This document shows, one piece after another, positions 1 through 11,842 of a stretch of DNA of 64,000 nt. Position 1 is the first letter of the stretch; the number at the start of each line of letters is the position of its first letter. The stretch is taken from the NCBI GenBank assembly GCA_015698045.1, contig BLAL01000162.1:310001-374000 (forward strand), in the 5' to 3' direction. A model generated the notes under the pieces. That model had not been told where the DNA came from, did no database searches, and was given only the letters and a program-made list of their open reading frames with translations. This DNA is from Rhizophagus clarus. Its lineage: Eukaryota > Glomeromycota > Glomeromycetes > Glomerales > Glomeraceae. The position numbers and the translations under genes were made by a program.

Positions 1-1030
1 GTATAACTTTTTTTTTGATTGATTCAAAAAAAAAAAAAAAAAAAATTACTTATCTCTTGTGTTATAATACTTAAAATTTCTTATCTATGCAAGTTAAGTA
101 ATCTGTGAAATAAGGAGTTAGCCATACTTTACTGTAATCTTGGTTATCATCATCTTTTATTTATTTTATATTTTATATTAAAAATATATATAAAAAAAAA
201 ATTTTTTTTTTTTATTTGTACAATCAACTTTTTTCTTTATCAGTTTTTATATATTTTATTATTATCTTTATCTACAAAATCTATTACAACATTCATCAAT
301 ATAACGCCTTTTTTTTTTTTCTCTCTTTCTATCAAGTATAAAAAGGGACTCTGTTTATTTTCATCTTGTCTTCAAAATTTTTTTTCTAAAATAGATTATT
401 CAAAATTTCTGTTCGTTTATTCGCTGCGTTTATTTTAAACACACCTTTTCAATTTTATATATATATATTCAGTTTGGATAAAAAAGAAAAAAAAAAAATA
501 TTTCTTTTTTAATTAATTAATTAATTAACTTAATTTATTGTATTGAGGTTATTTTTAAAGTTTTTGCTAAAAAAACAAGATCTTTTTCGCTAATTAGTTA
601 GCGTTATTATCTTTTTTTTTCGTCCAATGCATAAGTGGACTTCTATTACAAAATATTCTAGACCAGCAACTACTGACCGAACTCTCGCTTTATACCACAT
701 CGAAAGCCCAACTTCCCTCAAAATTTAAATCCTTTTTCTGGAGAAAGTCAGAGAAAGAAAAAAAATTAAACCGTAACTTTTTAGTTACACCCAGCAAAAA
801 AAATATAAACTCTTCATACTTCTTTGGAAGTATACCCAAGTTCGCGCAACAAAACAACTACAAATCACCCATTCAAAATTTCCGCAGTTTTTTTTTTTTT
901 TCAAAAAAAGAGAGAGAGAGAAATAATATTAATTAACTAATTATAACTTAAAAAGAAAGACATACCTTACACTTTTTTTTTACAAAAAAAAAAAAAGTTT
1001 CCTTCCAAAGAAAAACCTTTGAACTCGTTA
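1..1030 (+). promoter_or_regulatory. Promoter and long leader of the GATA factor gene
   Basis: About 1 kb of A+T-rich non-coding DNA with many poly-A/T tracts lies before the GATA factor start. A TATA-like element (TATAAAAAGGG) sits at 337-347. Between 50 and 334 there are seven sites matching the reverse complement of HGATAR (ttatct 50-55, 81-86, 262-267, 268-273; ttatca 144-149, 237-242; ctatca 329-334). An eighth lies at 607-612. All are in the same orientation. Fep1/SreA-type factors bind such GATA sites, so autoregulation is a reasonable inference but is not shown. The transcription start cannot be placed. Confidence 0.5.
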
Positions 1031-2921
1031 ATGGAGGTTAAGAATACAGCTGCAAATATGCCACCAAATACTCAAAAAACTTCAGATAATCTTATGCGCA
1101 ATCAACAATTATTTCGTCATCATCATCATTCTCATCATCATCAACCACAACAGCAGCAACAACAGCAAATGATTCAACAGCCCATGCACTTGCTCAACCG
1201 TAAAGGTTCTTCAGGTTCTATTCAATCTCGTTCTTGTAAAACGGAAGGTCATGGTGTGTCCGCTACAGTCTGTGCTAACTGCGGAACTACCACGACACCA
1301 TTGTGGAGAAGAGCTCCAAGTGGAGAGACGATTTGTAACGCTTGTGGTGAGAAAAAAAAATCAACTTTTTTTTTTGTCTTTCCTTGGGTAATTATAAAAA
1401 AATAACAAATTTTCCCTACTCTTATTTTAGGACTTTATCTCAAGGCTCGTAACACAGTTCGTCCGCCATGGTTGAAACGCAATGCTATCAAGAAAGCAAC
1501 ACCTGTTGTTCCCGAGACTCCTGAAAATAATAATAGCGGTACTTGTCCAGGTGATGGCCATTGCGATGGTACAGGCGGATCCAGTTCATGTGATGGTTGT
1601 CCGGCTTACAACCAACATCAAGTTAATCGTCAAGCCTTGGTCTGTGCGAATTGCGGAACAAATACTACCCCCTTGTGGCGTCGAGATGAGGCCGGTAACA
1701 CAATCTGTAATGCTTGTGGTAAATATCAATACTTAATTTTATATGAGACAATATTTAAACTATACATAAAAATATAAATATGATATTTATTCTTTTTTTT
1801 TTTTTTCTCTCTTTCTAGGTCTTTATTTCAAGTTACATAACGTTCATCGTCCTGTGACTATGAAAAGATCTGTGATCAAGCGCCGTAAACGTGTTGCCTT
1901 GGCCACTTCTCCGTCACCATCTCATAATCAGTCCGGTGGATCTGATAATGAACATCAATCAAGAAAAGGTCGAATCAATCATCCTCCTACTCCCGCTTCA
2001 ACCTCTGGTTCTGAACGCGGAGAGTACATCTCTTCTGATGATGATGTTTGTTCGGTCGAAGAAATTAACACTTGCCGAAAGAGGAAAGCTGATTCAGATG
2101 ATGGTAGAGTTATGGCTACTACTACTTCTAAACGTCGCTGTGGAAATAACAGACAAGTTCCTCCTATTGAGGATTACATCTCCTCTAAACGCAATTCTTA
2201 CCATCACATTGAAGGAATGTGGAATTCAGATTATGACGATGATCGCAGACGTAGTTTAACTCCCGTTGAACCTTCTTTGCCACAAGTTCATATTCATCAA
2301 AATAACACTGGATCTTATAATGGACGTCTCATGGGAACTCCATCCGTTCCTCTTCCATCCGTTTTTCATAATGATGGTTCTACTTCTCCAAGTCAATCTT
2401 CAAGTTCTATTTCCGCTTTATTGAACCCTAGTTCTCCAACAACCATACCCCCTCAATTACCACCGATAAGTTCTATTCCTCCTTCGGTTGGTAACACTAC
2501 TTCATCTCATCTTGGACTTCCCCTTCCATTGAATAACGGATCTCATCATCCGCAAACCGCACCTTTGTCAAGTGCTGCAGTAACCGATCCAAATATCACT
2601 CAACAAGTTTTACAAGCTCATCGTCAAGAATTACAACGTGAAGTATCACATTTGAGTATGTTACTCAATAGAACTACTGCCATTTTAGTTGGATTGGATC
2701 AAGCCATGGCTTCAAATGCCGCGGCTCGTAACATTGATAATGGCGGTCCTCTTCCTTCAATGAACTATGGATCGTCTTCTGATAATACTCTCTATAATGG
2801 ACAAAAATCTTACACTGGATTACCTTCTCCTCCTGTTAATGCTGGTATGGGCCAAAAATCCTATTTGAATGTAACTCTCCCACCTCTTTCTCCTTCAAGC
2901 TCCTCAAATGTGTCTCGTTAA
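1031..2921 (+). CDS. FEP1: Two-finger GATA transcription factor, Fep1/SreA/Urbs1 type (iron regulation)
   Basis: Three exons: 1031-1346, 1431-1718, 1819-2921. Each intron falls right after the CNACG of a zinc finger and rejoins to CGLYLK or CGLYFK. There are two GATA fingers ([14 protein letters not shown] and [14 protein letters not shown], each closing with CNAC). Between them is a cysteine-rich segment with spacing C-x5-C-x8-C-x2-C. That spacing is the hallmark of the fungal iron-sensing repressors Fep1, SreA and Urbs1, which repress iron-uptake genes when iron is ample. The N-terminus is His/Gln-rich, a basic KRRKR stretch follows finger 2, the middle is Ser/Pro-rich, and a helical region near residues 440-475 could be a coiled coil. 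The first ATG is used. Finger architecture makes the family call firm; the regulon is inferred. Confidence 0.9.
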
Positions 2922-4382
2922 AAAAAAAATTCAAAAAAAAAAATTGTTTTTTCATACAAGCTACTTCTCTATATAACATATTCACATATACAATTATTAC
3001 TATTTGCTGCTGTTGATGATTAAGAAATATATATCAAACTCTCTCTTCATTATGAACTTTTTTTTGCTTTCGATGTTGGTACAATAAAAATAATAAAGGT
3101 GTGTTCGGTCAGTCGTTAGTTATAGTTGGTAAAGTTGGTAATATATTTATATCTCAATCAAAAAAAAAAAAAAAAAAAAAAAAATTCTTTTATACATATA
3201 AAAATGTCAAAAAAAATTTAATATTTTACAATTTACACATTTCAAAATATAATAAATTCCTTTTTTTCATTTCTTCTCAACTACTTTTACTTTCTTTACG
3301 TACAAATCGAGTCTTTTGTTTGTTTTTTTTTTTTCTTTTTCTTTTTCTTTTCTATATTGTAGAGGTAAAATATAAAATATATAAAAAAAAAAAATATATA
3401 TATATATATATATAAAATCAGAAAACTCAAAAAAAAATCTAAAAATTTTTTTTTTTCCCTAAAAAAAAAAACATCTTTTATAGTTTGTTAATAAAACATA
3501 TAATGTAATTTTTATTTTTATTTTATTGTTAATCTTAAAGGACTCGATGAAGTTGTTGTAGGGAAGAAGATATCTGAAAAGAAACCATTTGTTGAGATAT
3601 TTATACTTAACTATACCACAACCCAATATAGATACGTCTGGTTAGTTCGCCCTTTATTTTCTGCTTGTTTGTTATATATATTTATATTGGGTTTTTCATT
3701 GTTTATTATTATATTATTTCCTTTTCTTTTTTTTTTTTTTTATGATGTCCTTTAATTTACACATTTATTAGCTTTCTTTTTTGCACTTTTATGCTAGGTT
3801 ATATTGGATTAATTTATATGATAAGTAAGAGGGGTTGATTTAGTGTTCTCTCTTATAATTCATTTTTATATAGTAGATTTGTTTTGTTTAGAGGTGATTC
3901 CTTAAAGTATGGTTATTTTTTTTTCTTTATTGGGCTTCTTTGGAATAAAGAAATATTTTGAATATAAAAATAAAATTGATCTTTTTCTGTTTTTTTTTGT
4001 TTTTTGTTTTAAATAATAATAATGTATGAATTAGTTGATTGATCGTGATATAAACTTCTTCAGTGTATCTGTTTTTCTAATATTTTCAGTATTTCTTGGT
4101 TTATTTACTTCAGATTCACTATTTAATTATCATCTGAAGCGAAAACCGACGACTAAGCTTGTTTTGCAACAGCTCTTGTGCGCAGTTAGCTAAACTTTAT
4201 CTTTTTTAATTCTGGTAAAGTATAAATCGACCAATAAAACTTAAGCATTTTTTTTTTCACATGACATATGATATGGCGTAGCATTTTAAATATAGCAAAA
4301 TAATGAATGGATGTTCTTTCAACTTTTTTTAAAAATATATAATATAAACAAAATATATTCACAAAACGTAAACTATTAAATT
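2922..4382. other. Non-coding interval (1.46 kb)
   Basis: 3' flank of the GATA factor and 5' flank of the next gene. It holds long homopolymer tracts and an AT microsatellite near 3394-3414. No convincing coding exon or RNA gene was seen. An open frame at 3101-3415 is poly-Lys/Phe low-complexity sequence. Confidence 0.6.
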
Positions 4383-5693
4383 ATGTCGAAAGTTCCTTCA
4401 AAAAATGAAGTGACTAAACCAAAATCAGCTTTGGACGTTGCGGTTAATCAACTCGTTCGAGCTTCAGTAGGTGGTGTACCTTCTACAATCTCTGATGAGA
4501 GTCTTGACAAGTATGTTGCGGACTTGATTTTAAAAGAAGCTGCTGCAAAGAATAAACAATATAATAAAGAAGGTGTTAGAGCATATTTACCAAATACTGG
4601 AACGTAAGTATATTTTGAAATTTGTAATGCTTTAAGAATAATTCGAACACTATCACTCACTAAACGCTAATTTTTATTATAATAGTCCGCCATGTAAACT
4701 TCCGAAGACTAATAAAAGGTTTTTATTTAATGTGGTAAAAAATGTGGATTTCCATAATCAAGCTTTAATTAGGAAGATGGAAGAAGAGGCTGCTGCTCGT
4801 AGACGTGCTTTAAATCGATCACGTCGACACGATTCGGACGATGAACGAAGAAGATACAGTAGAAGTAGACGCAGTGAACGTTATCATAGGAAAGATCGTA
4901 AATACAGTAATATGTCGGATGATTACGATCGATATCATAGTGATGATGATGATTATTCAAATAGGTATCCCGAACCGAAATTTTCCTTAAAAATGAATTA
5001 TTTTATTTTGATATTGATTTTTTTTTTTTTTTTGTTATATTTATTAGTGAAAGGGATCGAAAATTAAATCATAAAGAGAGAAAATATTCTTCCCGAACCT
5101 CAAAACATGATGATGTAAGATCATCATCTTCGAGGAAAAAATCAACTCGACGTTCCGTTAGTCCAGTTTCATCATCATCATCAGATTATCCTGAAAAGGC
5201 ATCAACTAGATTAATTAGTAACGAATTACGAAAAGAACAAACAAATTTATCGATAGATTCTCCTAGTAATAAAAGTGCTTCCCGACTAAATATTATTAAA
5301 AAAGGTCGTGGTGAAGTTAGTAATGGTTCAAAAATGGATAAGTATTTTAGAAAGGACTATAATCCAATGTTTGACATAGAACCATTTATTGGTGAAGATA
5401 ATTGGTTTAATTATGAAGTATTTGACCAAATTATAACAGAAAAACCCCTTGATGATGATACTAAGAAAAGAAAGAAAAGACATAAGGAAAAATCTAAACA
5501 TAAAAAGGAAAAACATAAATCTAAGAAAAAACGAAAGAGAGATTCTGATGATAGTGAAATGTCATCTGATTCGGAAGAAGATCAAAAAAAATATAGAAAA
5601 AGTGATGATATTGATTTGAAACCTGTATCTGTTCGTGAATGGGATAAACCAAAATTAACATCTGGTACTTGGGATCCTGATAAAACAATATAG
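4383..5693 (+). CDS. Conserved Arg/Ser/Lys-rich nuclear protein (NKAPD1-like, function unknown)
   Basis: Exons 4383-4603, 4686-4964, 5048-5693; about 381 residues. The N-terminal 75 residues form a small folded-looking region. Next comes a conserved segment, NKRFLFNVVKNVDFHN, then KMEEEAAARRRAL, a charged RS-like region rich in SRR, DDE and RYH, a basic lysine block (KKRKKRHKEKSKHKK), and a conserved-looking tail, VREWDKPKLTSGTWDP. The block MDKYFRKDYNPMFD lies before the lysine cluster. The FLxNVVKNxDxHN pattern resembles the start of animal NKAPD1 (C11orf57) and uncharacterised fungal nuclear proteins. A role in pre-mRNA processing would fit the RS/K-rich composition but is a guess. The gene structure is well supported because phases close at both introns. 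Confidence 0.75.
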
Positions 5694-6346
5694 ACAATAT
5701 AAGGTAGTTTATTCTGTTTATTCTTGGTATGCGGATTAATATATTATTATACACGGGTATATAAATATTTAACGTTAATCACAGAAAATCGTATGGGATA
5801 TGATAGTATGATGATCAAATTTTTTAATAAATTTTATTTATTTACTTTTTGTCACCTTTTGATAATGGAAGTTGTACCAAATTAAATCCAAAGTTACACG
5901 GAGATGCTTTTTTAGCAGTTAATTTGACCTTTTCAAGCCCAAAGATGTTTGTTACATTACATACCATGCAACAAATTTCAATATTGATTTACAAATTGGT
6001 ACACCCAACTTTTTTTGATGCACACAAAATTGATCCATTGATAGGTTCGAGTCTACTAATTCTAGTAACTGTACGACTGCAAATAATTTATTTTTATGCG
6101 TTCCATAATGTCGAGATTGTTTTTCTGCTGCTGCCAGCTTTTTTGCTATTCGATATCATTACCAAACACATCTCAACTTACCGTTCATTGAACCGGGTCG
6201 TTCCTTAGCGTTTAATACATACATTCGTTTATTAAAACGCATTCGCTCCTTTTAGATCTGCTTCTCTTCTTAAAATACTTTAGTCCATTTGTTATAAATC
6301 TAACTTTATTTACTTCACCGTAAACCTTGTTTAAATCGAAGTTATC
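5694..6346. other. Non-coding interval (0.65 kb)
   Basis: 3' end of the RS-rich gene and promoter of the septin gene. A 119-codon open frame at 5849-6208 has no recognisable motif and starts at a TTG; it looks like chance. Confidence 0.5.
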
Positions 6347-8521
6347 ATGGCACATGTGAGTTATCCGTAAACTGTTTGTTTTCAAGTATTAAAATTATCA
6401 TTTTATTCAGGAATTTAATTAATAATTGATCATTTTTTTTTCCTTGCTTTAAATAGAGATTGGGTGGTCGTAGAAAAAATGTTAAAAAGGGATTTCAATT
6501 CACTCTTATGGTTGTCGGTAAGTTATTTATCTTTTTTTAAAAGTTTTCAACCTAGCCTAAGGTATATTCGGGTTTTGACCTTTTGTAAGGAATCGTAACT
6601 CTTAACAGATGACAATTCTCTGTACTTTTATTCTTGTAACGAAACTTGGACATATTTGTCTTTTTGTTTTTTAAACAAGTCTTTATTTTTATTTTAGGCT
6701 AGAATAATTAAAATAAACAAATAAACGGTTATTATATTTTATTTATCTTTTTTTTTTTAATAACTTTTAATTAAAATCTTTCAAATATAGGCGCGTCAGG
6801 TACCGGTCGTACTACTTTCGTAAACACGCTTTGTGGAAGTGAGGTTTTATCAAAAAAATTATGCGACAAACCAGATGAAGCGCACGTAGAAGAGGGTATT
6901 CGTATTAAACCTGTCACCGTTGGTAAATAAATTTGTTTATTATATAATATTAAAAATTTTGGTTATCTCGTATATATTTTAATTTTTTTTATCCATGTAA
7001 CATTTATAGAATTGGAAGAAGATGGTGTCAGAATTGCCTTAACGATTGTAGATACTCCAGGGTTTGGAGATAATATTGACAATGAATTTTGGTAAAAAAC
7101 TTTCTATTGTAGATCCATGTCACCGTAATAAATATTTATTAATCAATCCTTTTTTTTTTTTTTTTTTTTTATATCAAGTTTCCAAGAAATTATGGGATAT
7201 CTTGAAAGACAATATGACGATATCTTGGCTGAAGAATCACGGATTAAACGTAACCCAAGATTCAGAGATAATAGGGTTCATGCTCTTCTCTACTTCATCA
7301 CCCCAACAGGTCATTCGTATGTATATTATTTAATTATTGTAAAAAAAAAAAAAAGTTTTTTAATCATTTATTTATTTATTTATTTTTAATAAACTTAGTC
7401 TTCGTGAGATTGACATTGAATTAATGAAGCGTCTTAGTCCACGTGTCAATGTAATTCCTGTTATTGGAAAGGCTGATACTTGCACACCAACTGAATTGAC
7501 TGAATTCAAAAAGAGAGTATGTAAATGATCTTAATTTGAAACGGCTCTTTTTTTGTATTGTATTAATATTTAAATCAATTGTTAGATAATGGAAGATATT
7601 GATCATTATAATATTCCAATTTACAATTTTCCATTCGATGTAGAAGAAGATGATGAAGAGACAGTTGAAGAAAATAGTGAATTGCGCGTATGTATAATTA
7701 GTTTATTTAGTTAGTCATTTGTAAGTTTATTTATTTACCATGATTTTTATATTTATTTAGGCACTTTTACCTTTTGCCATTATTGGCAGTGAAGAAGAAA
7801 TTATGGTAAACGGAAGAGCTGTACGTGGACGTCAATATCCATGGGGTGTTGTCGAAGGTAACTTTTTATATTATTATTTTTATTTATATTTTCTTTCATC
7901 TCATATTTTGTATATATTGATAGTTGATAATCCTCAACATTCGGATTTTGCAAGATTGCGATCAGCTCTATTGAGGTAAATAATCATTTTTTATAAAATG
8001 TTAACTTTGTACCGATATAGTGTGATTTTAAACCTTTGTTTAAATTATTTTTAGCTCTCATTTACAAGACTTAAAAGAAATTACTCACGATTTCTTGTAC
8101 GAAAATTATCGTACTGAGAAACTTAGTAGAAGTGCCGATAACCCTGTCGAGTGAGTATCTTCATAAATATGAAATATATGATTTATTGAATATATCTAAT
8201 ATTATTATGTATTTGTACTTGCAGGGATTCTAGTATCTTGCCAGAAGATCTTGCTTCTCAAAGTGTACGATTGAAGGAAGAGCAATTGAAACGTGAAGAA
8301 GAGAAGGTAACCATTTTGAACTAGTTCTTTTGTTGTAGTAATACCGTTTGTTTCATAAGATGAATTAATTTAATTAATCCTTTTATAATTTTTCTTAGTT
8401 GAGAGAAATTGAATTGAAAGTTCAACGTGAAATTACTGAAAAGAGACAAGAACTTTTGGCTAAAGAAGAGGCATTAAGAAATTTGGAAGCAAGATTGGCA
8501 CAAGCTCAAGAAAATAATTAA
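6347..8521 (+). CDS. CDC11: Septin, Cdc11/AspA group
   Basis: Twelve exons: 6347-6355, 6457-6517, 6791-6922, 7010-7091, 7179-7316, 7399-7516, 7586-7687, 7761-7857, 7924-7975, 8055-8150, 8225-8306, 8399-8521; about 363 residues. Septins are GTP-binding proteins that polymerise into filaments at the bud neck, septum and hyphal tip. The P-loop reads GASGTGRTT, with Arg in place of the usual Lys. This substitution, followed by [10 protein letters not shown], is typical of the Cdc11/AspA subfamily. The G3 motif is DTPGFGD and the G4 motif is GKAD. The septin unique element precedes a C-terminal coiled coil ([16 protein letters not shown]). The first intron follows codon 3. Family and subgroup are clear; Cdc11-type septins may bind but barely hydrolyse GTP. 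Confidence 0.95.
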
Positions 8522-9416
8522 ATAAATTATAATTTTTTTTTTTATTTTATTTTTTGAAAATAATTCCTTATATACAATTTTTAAAGATGGATCAATTGGG
8601 GGAAAATCTTTTTATTTTTTTCAATACAGACATAAATACTTATATAATTTATAATAAAATTTTTTAAAATAGTGATTTGATTTTTTATATTTTTTATTTC
8701 ATTTTCATCTTTATATTATTATGCCAATTTAATATTGTAATTCCTGTTATTTACATAATAATGATGTAATAATAAATACTTTTCTATTACATATCATACT
8801 TTTATTTTTGGACTTTATTATATATATATTCATTTAATCATTTCATAAATTAAAATAATATTATATTTCTTTTTCCATCTATTATATTGAATCAGCGCAT
8901 TTTTTTTTTTTTTTTTTTTTTGTTATTCAAAATTTGATTAAGAGTTGCCTAAACATCTCAGCGTTAGATGAGAAAATTCCTACAAAATAAATTGAAATAA
9001 ATTTAAGATTTTGGGAAACTATTAATGAAAATTATTGTCCTTTGCTTCGATTTGGATATCATTCTTTGAAATTTCGGTGTCGAAGGGTGAGAAACTATTA
9101 ATGTCCGGAACGAAATGATTGACGCATCATATTTTTCAACTGTATGTCTCTCACTATTGATAATAAGGATGAGCGAAATCCGAAGTGCTGTAAATTTTAG
9201 AATAGAATATTTGCAAAGCCCTTATTTTTATTCCTGATCGTCCGATGTGTCTTATCGAAATTATCGTATCAACTTATTGTTAAACGGATAGCAGTTTCAC
9301 GTCGTTAAAGGGCACCTGATAACATATCAAAGAAAAAAATTTTTTGTGGTAAAAGAAACGAATTAAAAGCGTAGCTTATTTATATTATGTTGCGTAGTCA
9401 GATAACATGGTTATAT

Positions 9417-9693
9417 GACTCGAACGGAAGAGTAGTCTGAATTGTGATATTAATATTATGATATATCGCGCTTCATAGAACTTCCACTAATGAATCATGT
9501 TTAAAATACTCAAAATTAGTCCAATTAAAATCAGTCTTAAAACTTCATATTTTTACAAGGAGGATATTATTTCTGATCATTCATTATTCACTCTCGAATT
9601 AGAGACTTGATTTATTTTTTCGGACCTTCCCAAGGCTACTTAAAAAGTGACTAATGAAATAAATTTCACTGTCTGTGTTAACACAAGCATAAC
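9417..9693 (+). repeat. Degenerate dispersed repeat, copy A
   Basis: Aligns collinearly with 9999-10293. Shared blocks include agagtagtctgaattg, cttcatagaacttccac, agagactt and accttcccaagg. This copy is the more A+T-rich. Where they differ, copy B often has C or G and copy A has T or A, for example ccaccagcgaaccgcg against ccactaatgaatcatg. Family unknown; it may be part of an LTR or MITE. Confidence 0.75.
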
Positions 9694-9998
9694 TCAATAT
9701 CTGAAAAAAAATTACATAATTCATCGAACTTTTTTAGGTAAAAGATATTAACAATAATTATAAATGAGATAATCTTCATTGAACGTGTGTTTAAATTTTT
9801 TATGTAAAATCAATCAAAAATAAGGTAAGATAAAAATAAATTAAAATTTTTACCGTGGACAAAACTTAATAAAAAAGGCTATTGGTAAAACTAAAATAAA
9901 ATAAAATAAAAATAAGGATCTAGTATGTCTAAAAAGAATCATGTAGTCTATCAAATGCTCTAAAATGTAAATGTAAAAAACAAAAAAAAAAATCATGT

Positions 9999-10293
9999 GA
10001 CCCGAACAAAAGAGTAGTCTGAATTGAGTTATATCACACTGTGATGTCTTGTGTATTGCACTTCATAGAACTTCCACCAGCGAACCGCGTTTCAACACTC
10101 CATTGGTAAGAAAATAATCGGTCATAAAGACTTCACACTTACAAACCAAAGAGGGTACCGTTTCTGGTTGTTCGCACTCACTCTCATGAGTGTCTCAGCT
10201 AGAGACTTTTGTGGTTTTTCTCAGACCTTCCCAAGGGTAAAAAAAGTTGACAGCGGAATAAATCCGTTGTCCGTATGTTTTCCCTTAACACAA
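9999..10293 (+). repeat. Degenerate dispersed repeat, copy B
   Basis: Partner of 9417-9693 in direct orientation, about 0.58 kb downstream. It retains CpG sites that copy A has lost to TpG/CpA. No open frame. Confidence 0.75.
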
Positions 10294-10499
10294 GCTTTTC
10301 GTTCAGGTCGAAGATTAATAAAGAAGTGTTTAAGGAATTAATTTCGGGTACGATAAAATTTAAAGTGAATTAAAAAGATAGAATTTAATTTACAGTGATG
10401 ATAAAATGTAAAGTAATTAAAAAATATTAAATAAAATACAATAATTAAAAGGAAGAAAGTAATACACGAGAAGGGAAAAGTTAATATACTAAGAAAAGA

Positions 10500-11478
10500 T
10501 TAATTTCCATCAAAACCCAATGGGCGTAACAACTGTATAACAAGTTTCATAAATTTGGTATATTGTTCTTCAGGGACTTCTTCATCACTGAAACGCGCTC
10601 GCTCATAACCTTCGACATAAGCATGTCCTAATTCACGATCAATAATTGCATGTTCCACCAAAAAATCAATATATCGTTGAACAGACATCGATGGTTGACG
10701 TGCCAAGAGAGAAGAATATTTTACAACTTGCTGCTCTTTAATAATTTAATAATATTTTTTTAAAAAAAAGACGAATTGATGTATAAGCTTAAGTGATATC
10801 GCTTACCTAATACAGAGAATGTTTCAATGATTGAAGATCTAAAATGTATATTATCATAAGAAGAACCTGAACAGAAAATAAAAATCCATGAAATATAATA
10901 CATATCTCAAATATCCCGATATTCCAAAAAAAAAAGATAATACCTGGTATTCCCCACCCTGGTTGACATCCATCTTCAGGTTTCGGTTTTACATCAATTC
11001 TAGAAACGCGTATTAATTCTGAGATAATAAGATTATCCACAGACTAGAATAGGAAATCGGAAATCAACATTTAGTTAACTTATAATGTATGCATCATCTA
11101 AATTTTTTTTTTTTTTTGCTTTGAAATATCATACCTTTGGTGATCCTTTTGGTATGTGAGATTTTGGTATATCATTCAAAGCTCTTTTAACATTAAATAA
11201 GCGGCCAAGACCCAAAATAAAAGCAGCAATTCCCTATAAAATATATTTTAAAAAAGCCCGCTTTGATTATTAACCTTAAAGAATAAGCCTTGTTAATAAA
11301 ACTATACCGTTAAAAAGTAGCTTCCGCCCGCAATTATGACAAACGTTTTATTCGTAGGATCTGCCTTTACAGCTTGGATGATAATATCAAGTGCAGAAGT
11401 ACCAACAGTAACAAGGGTCAAAAGCACAAGAAATATTATTATGCTCGTATATAATATTATACCAAAACTCTTTTTCAT
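10500..11478 (-). CDS. DLT1: Defect at low temperature protein 1 (Dlt1) family membrane protein
   Basis: Exons on the minus strand: 11308-11478, 11135-11233, 10944-11043, 10807-10866, 10500-10735; about 221 residues. Two hydrophobic segments lie near the N-terminus: KKSFGIILYTSIIIFLVLL, and IIAGGSYFLTGIAAFILGLG, which spans the first splice. A cytosolic tail follows with YERARFSDEEVPEEQYTKFM and LLRPLGF. The last block matches the C-terminal signature of fungal Dlt1 proteins (YxRFSxxxVxxxxFxxLMxxxxxLLR). Yeast DLT1 mutants grow poorly in the cold; the biochemical role is unknown. The start was chosen at 11478, directly before the first TM segment; an upstream extension would add a poly-Phe run. 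Divergent from ADA3. Confidence 0.75.
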
Positions 11479-11842
11479 GACTAAAGTGAAAAAAAAAAAA
11501 AAAAAAAAAAAATATGGATGTTTATGAGTAGCGATGATCTGGTACTGATCTGGTTGGATGAATGATATTATATAGTCATTTGACTTGTCATACGACATAC
11601 ATTTAACTTCAAAAACGAAACTTTACTCTGTGTAAATCGATTCACAAAAGCATTTCCCAATACTTGATATTAAAATATTTTTAATTTACAGATTAAGCTA
11701 ATTTAGTATTATACTTGTTTTATCTTTATTTTCAATTTCTTACACTTTAATAGTAATGAACTCGGTTTACAACTAACAAAATTTATTGATCGCAAAGCTA
11801 TATTTAGTTCAAATCCACGAAGTTTCATAATAAACTACAACC
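11479..11842. promoter_or_regulatory. Shared promoter of DLT1 and ADA3
   Basis: 364 bases between two divergent start codons, A+T-rich, with a poly-A tract at 11489-11511. No specific site identified. Confidence 0.4.

Larger units (their letters stand above)
8522..10499. other. Gene-free 2 kb with degenerate repeats
   Basis: No coding exon recognised. The interval contains two diverged copies of one roughly 280-base sequence (9417-9693 and 9999-10293, listed separately) and poly-T near 8903-8921. It is probably relic transposon sequence. Confidence 0.6.

Noticed and set aside
3101..3415. 104-codon open frame
   Set aside because: Composed of poly-Lys and poly-Phe from homopolymer tracts.
5849..6208. 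119-codon open frame, hydrophobic
   Set aside because: Begins at TTG, has no motif or splice context, and lies in a promoter region.
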